From Dama dama (Eukaryota; Chordata; Mammalia; Artiodactyla; Cervidae), in NCBI RefSeq assembly GCF_033118175.1, contig NC_083701.1, positions 53,519,001 through 53,583,000 on the forward strand: a stretch of DNA of 64,000 nucleotides, read 5' to 3'. The notes beneath the pieces are model-generated. The model ran no database searches. It had not been told where the DNA came from and saw only the letters and a list, made by a program, of their open reading frames with translations. The number at the start of each line of letters is the position of its first letter. The first letter of the stretch is position 1. The position numbers and the translations under genes were made by a program. Shown piece after piece: positions 62,642-64,000 of this stretch.

Positions 62642-64000
62642 CTACAGAGAAGCAAGGGCACAGCCATTACTACAGAGCTTCAGAATGCAAACCACACCAG
62701 CCTAAGTTGGAGTGCTTTTTCAATTAGAACCAGGATGCACAAGCAAGAGGCAAAGCTGAAGGGTCTTCATTTCCTTTACATGTTCTCCATCAAAGCTTAT
62801 CACGCATTAATTGTGCTTTAGTTGTTCATTAGTTGTACTTCCACAAGGCAACATTTTGCTGGCAAAATCTCACAAATCTGAGTTAGAATATTTCATAATT
62901 TCTGAGAAACAAAAGTTTATTAAAATGATGTCACTGTAAGCTATTTTATCTGGGTCCAAAGTGAAGCCTTATATGTTTTGTTCCCTGGAGAAAAGTTTCT
63001 GAATAAATCAGTGATATTTAAAATTTACAAAAGTAGATGATTCCAGTCTTCTTAGGATAATAGTGGTTTTGTTCAAGTTTTTTAAATAAAAACAAAAAGG
63101 ATAATAATCTTAAAGTAAATTTATAATAATTTATTTCACAGACAGATGGAAACCAAAACAGACAAGGTTTTAAATAAGAATGATTATCGTAATACATAAG
63201 CACAATTAGACTTGAGTAAGAGTTTACATTTTAGACTCCCAAGTGCTCCTCACAGTGCTTCATGAAAGGTCAACCCTCATTAACTATTTACTGACATGGA
63301 AATAATCCATGAATACGGAAGTAAGGGAAATGGAGGAAAGTATCTTTGCCAAGTTTTGTTTGGTGGCCTGGAAAATATACACTTCAATACAACCTTTCAC
63401 TATTTGAATGCTTTGTGGATGCAAGATCACTGAACTATAAAACAGTATATTTTAACAATATTTTAAACCAACTTAACTCATTTTTGTTGGAGCAAAGGAA
63501 AGATAGAAAAACCAATCATTTTCAAGAAATTATTGAGGATTCAAAATCTCAAATCTGGCTGCACTTTAATGGCAAAGAAATACTATAAAAAAACTTAACA
63601 TGTAATCTTTGTATATCAGCTGTATCATAATGTCAGATGTAAAACATACAAGTTTAAACTTGTTTATGTTCCTGTTTTTAATATTTAAAAGGTAGTAAAA
63701 CAGAATAACATTATATGAAATCTTAAAATCTTTTGGCCTATGCAGGTGGCCAGGAAGAATTCATGGGATAGGAAAGACGTCCTATGAATGCTACACAAGG
63801 TTGCGTTCTGTGAATTTCTTTTCTTGAAATCATATTTTGGCTAGCTCATCAGCAGATTCCTTAAAAGTACAAATCACCTGAGCAGAAGGCTCGATCAGAA
63901 AAATTACATACCAGGTACTTGGACAGACGTCCTGTCCTTTGTCCATCAAGGTAGGTAAGGTCATTTTAACTCAGTGAGAAGATCCCAATTATACATTCAT
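62642..64000. other. Intron before E1 (right edge)
   Basis: 1,359 bp of AT-rich DNA without a recognised repeat or exon. Confidence 0.75.

Larger units (their letters stand above)
58923..62551. other. Intron E1-E2
   Basis: 3,629 bp, repeat-dense: a SINE in a TA array, a BovB tail, a CHR with nested Bov-tA, a second BovB and a MaLR LTR (listed). Confidence 0.8.

Noticed and set aside
63850..63995. Possible further exon of IPT3 near the right edge (a ...tacctg|gtatgt donor-like site).
   Set aside because: The translation in any frame does not resemble the IPT3 region, and the IPT 'GGT.ltisG' signature is absent.

Overview
This window is nuclear DNA of an even-toed ruminant, most likely a bovid. 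The evidence is the repeat content: many tRNA-derived Bov-tA/Bov-A2 SINEs, CHR-type SINEs, three 3'-end copies of the BovB (RTE) LINE, ruminant-type L1 3' ends and one probable ruminant ERV LTR. The exact species cannot be told from the sequence alone. There is no bacterial, plasmid or phage content.

One gene fills the window: PKHD1L1 (fibrocystin-L, polycystic kidney and hepatic disease 1-like 1), on the minus strand, so its 5' side is at high coordinates. I placed 35 consecutive exons, E1 at 62552-62641 down to E35 at 4259-4388. Every one is bounded by AG/GT, and all 34 junctions keep the reading frame. Joined, they give 6,079 nt, or about 2,025 codons with no stop. That is close to half of the roughly 4,240-residue family protein. 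Both ends of the gene lie outside the window.

Protein layout, N to C: end of IPT/TIG 3 (E1); PA14 (E2-E4); a long stretch with no commonly named domain (E4-E15), in which I see two diverged copies of one module and a probable beta-sandwich between them; IPT 4-7 (E16-E23); a cupredoxin-like fold that appears to lack copper ligands (E24-E25); IPT 8-14 (E26-E32); the first half of G8 domain 1 (E32-E35). The protein is a large single-pass surface protein, and this part is all extracellular. It is reported on hair-cell stereocilia and in immune cells.

The rest is intron. It holds about 30 Bov-tA/Bov-A2 SINE copies and fragments, 7 CHR SINEs, BovB and L1 pieces (several with target-site duplications), old MIR, L1M and MaLR relics, and microsatellites. 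At the far left edge is a 770-bp G/T-only trinucleotide-periodic repeat. No second protein-coding gene, RNA gene, promoter or CRISPR array is supported. The most notable observations are the internal module duplication with a shared intron position, the degenerate cupredoxin, the twin-primed L1 nested in a SINE, a SINE about 9 nt inside a 5' splice site, and the G-less C/A-rich RNA that the left-edge repeat would give in PKHD1L1 pre-mRNA.
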